Source: Gammaproteobacteria bacterium (GTDB lineage: Bacteria; Pseudomonadota; Gammaproteobacteria; DSM-26407). Taken from it: a DNA stretch of 5,936 nt. The number at the start of each line of letters is the position of its first letter. Within the stretch, counting starts at the first letter, position 1. Below the pieces are notes generated by a model. The model was given only the letters and a program-made list of their open reading frames with translations, did not search any database and was not told the origin of the DNA. The stretch covers positions 1-5,936 of the forward strand of contig JAQVKR010000181.1 in NCBI GenBank assembly GCA_028694565.1, written 5' to 3'. This document shows, in pieces, positions 5,867 through 5,936 of the stretch. Position numbers and translations under genes: made by a program.

Positions 5867-5884
5867 GCGCCGCCCGGGCGGCGC
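5867..5884. repeat. 18-bp perfect palindrome downstream of fieF
   Basis: GCGCCGCCCGGGCGGCGC is a perfect 18-bp palindrome with no spacer. Its central 14 bp are identical to the palindrome after the ATPase gene (3932-3945). It lies in the 155-bp stretch between fieF and the window edge, where I find no supported gene. It could be a DNA-binding site ahead of an unseen downstream gene, part of a transcript-end structure, or a chance product of high GC. Confidence 0.45.
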
Positions 5885-5936
5885 CGGGTCGGCGACGGAA
5901 TGGAGGCGGCCTTCCGGAAAGTGGGCGCTTCCTCCG

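Noticed and set aside
5836..5884. A metal-sensing riboswitch (NiCo or yybP-ykoY type) near fieF
   Set aside because: The stems do not show the conserved loop sequences of those classes, and the region lies downstream of fieF, not upstream.
5803..5936. An open frame from GTG at 5803 to the window edge, and a 14-aa frame starting with ATG at 5822
   Set aside because: The first has no ribosome site and no recognisable similarity. The second has a purine run too close to its ATG and overlaps the hairpin. Neither can be supported without downstream sequence.

Overview
The window is a very GC-rich, densely coding stretch of bacterial chromosome with all real genes on the + strand. The codon pattern (G or C at nearly every third position), a FieF/YiiP-type zinc/iron exporter very close to the Enterobacterial protein, and an RluA-type pseudouridine synthase of the proteobacterial kind suggest a high-GC gammaproteobacterium, perhaps of the Ectothiorhodospiraceae/Chromatiales sort. 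That placement is inference; there is no rRNA or other lineage marker.

Layout. (1) Positions 2-199 hold the C-terminal end of a putative flavin-binding pyridoxamine 5'-phosphate oxidase family protein. (2) After a 96-bp gap comes a set of three closely spaced genes: a 90-aa DUF211 protein (296-568), a five-helix VIT1/CCC1-like membrane protein (673-1254) and a complete P2-type (SERCA-like) cation-pumping ATPase (1272-3932). The last two are 17 bp apart and the first two 104 bp apart. (3) A GC-rich inverted repeat and the most AT-rich spot in the window (an extended -10 element, TGGTATAAA) separate this set from a second pair: an RluA-family RNA pseudouridine synthase (about 3995-4879) and a FieF-like cation diffusion facilitator (4876-5781) whose start codon overlaps the synthase stop by 4 bp. 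(4) The last 155 bp (5782-5936) contain hairpins and an 18-bp perfect palindrome but no gene I can support.

How the genes may work together. Three of the six genes encode, or probably encode, divalent-cation transporters: the ATPase (probably Ca2+ or Mn2+ efflux), the VIT/CCC1-like protein (Fe2+/Mn2+-type family) and FieF (Zn2+/Fe2+ efflux). The DUF211 protein has a predicted ferredoxin-like fold, is rich in acidic residues and carries a CxxC pair. Its position at the head of the ATPase operon makes it a candidate soluble sensor, chaperone or regulator of cation transport. That role is a hypothesis from context; the family has no established function that I know of. This DUF211-VIT-ATPase cassette is the most interesting item in the window.

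No mobile elements, CRISPR arrays, tRNAs or rRNAs were seen. All long minus-strand open frames look like antisense shadows of the + strand genes.
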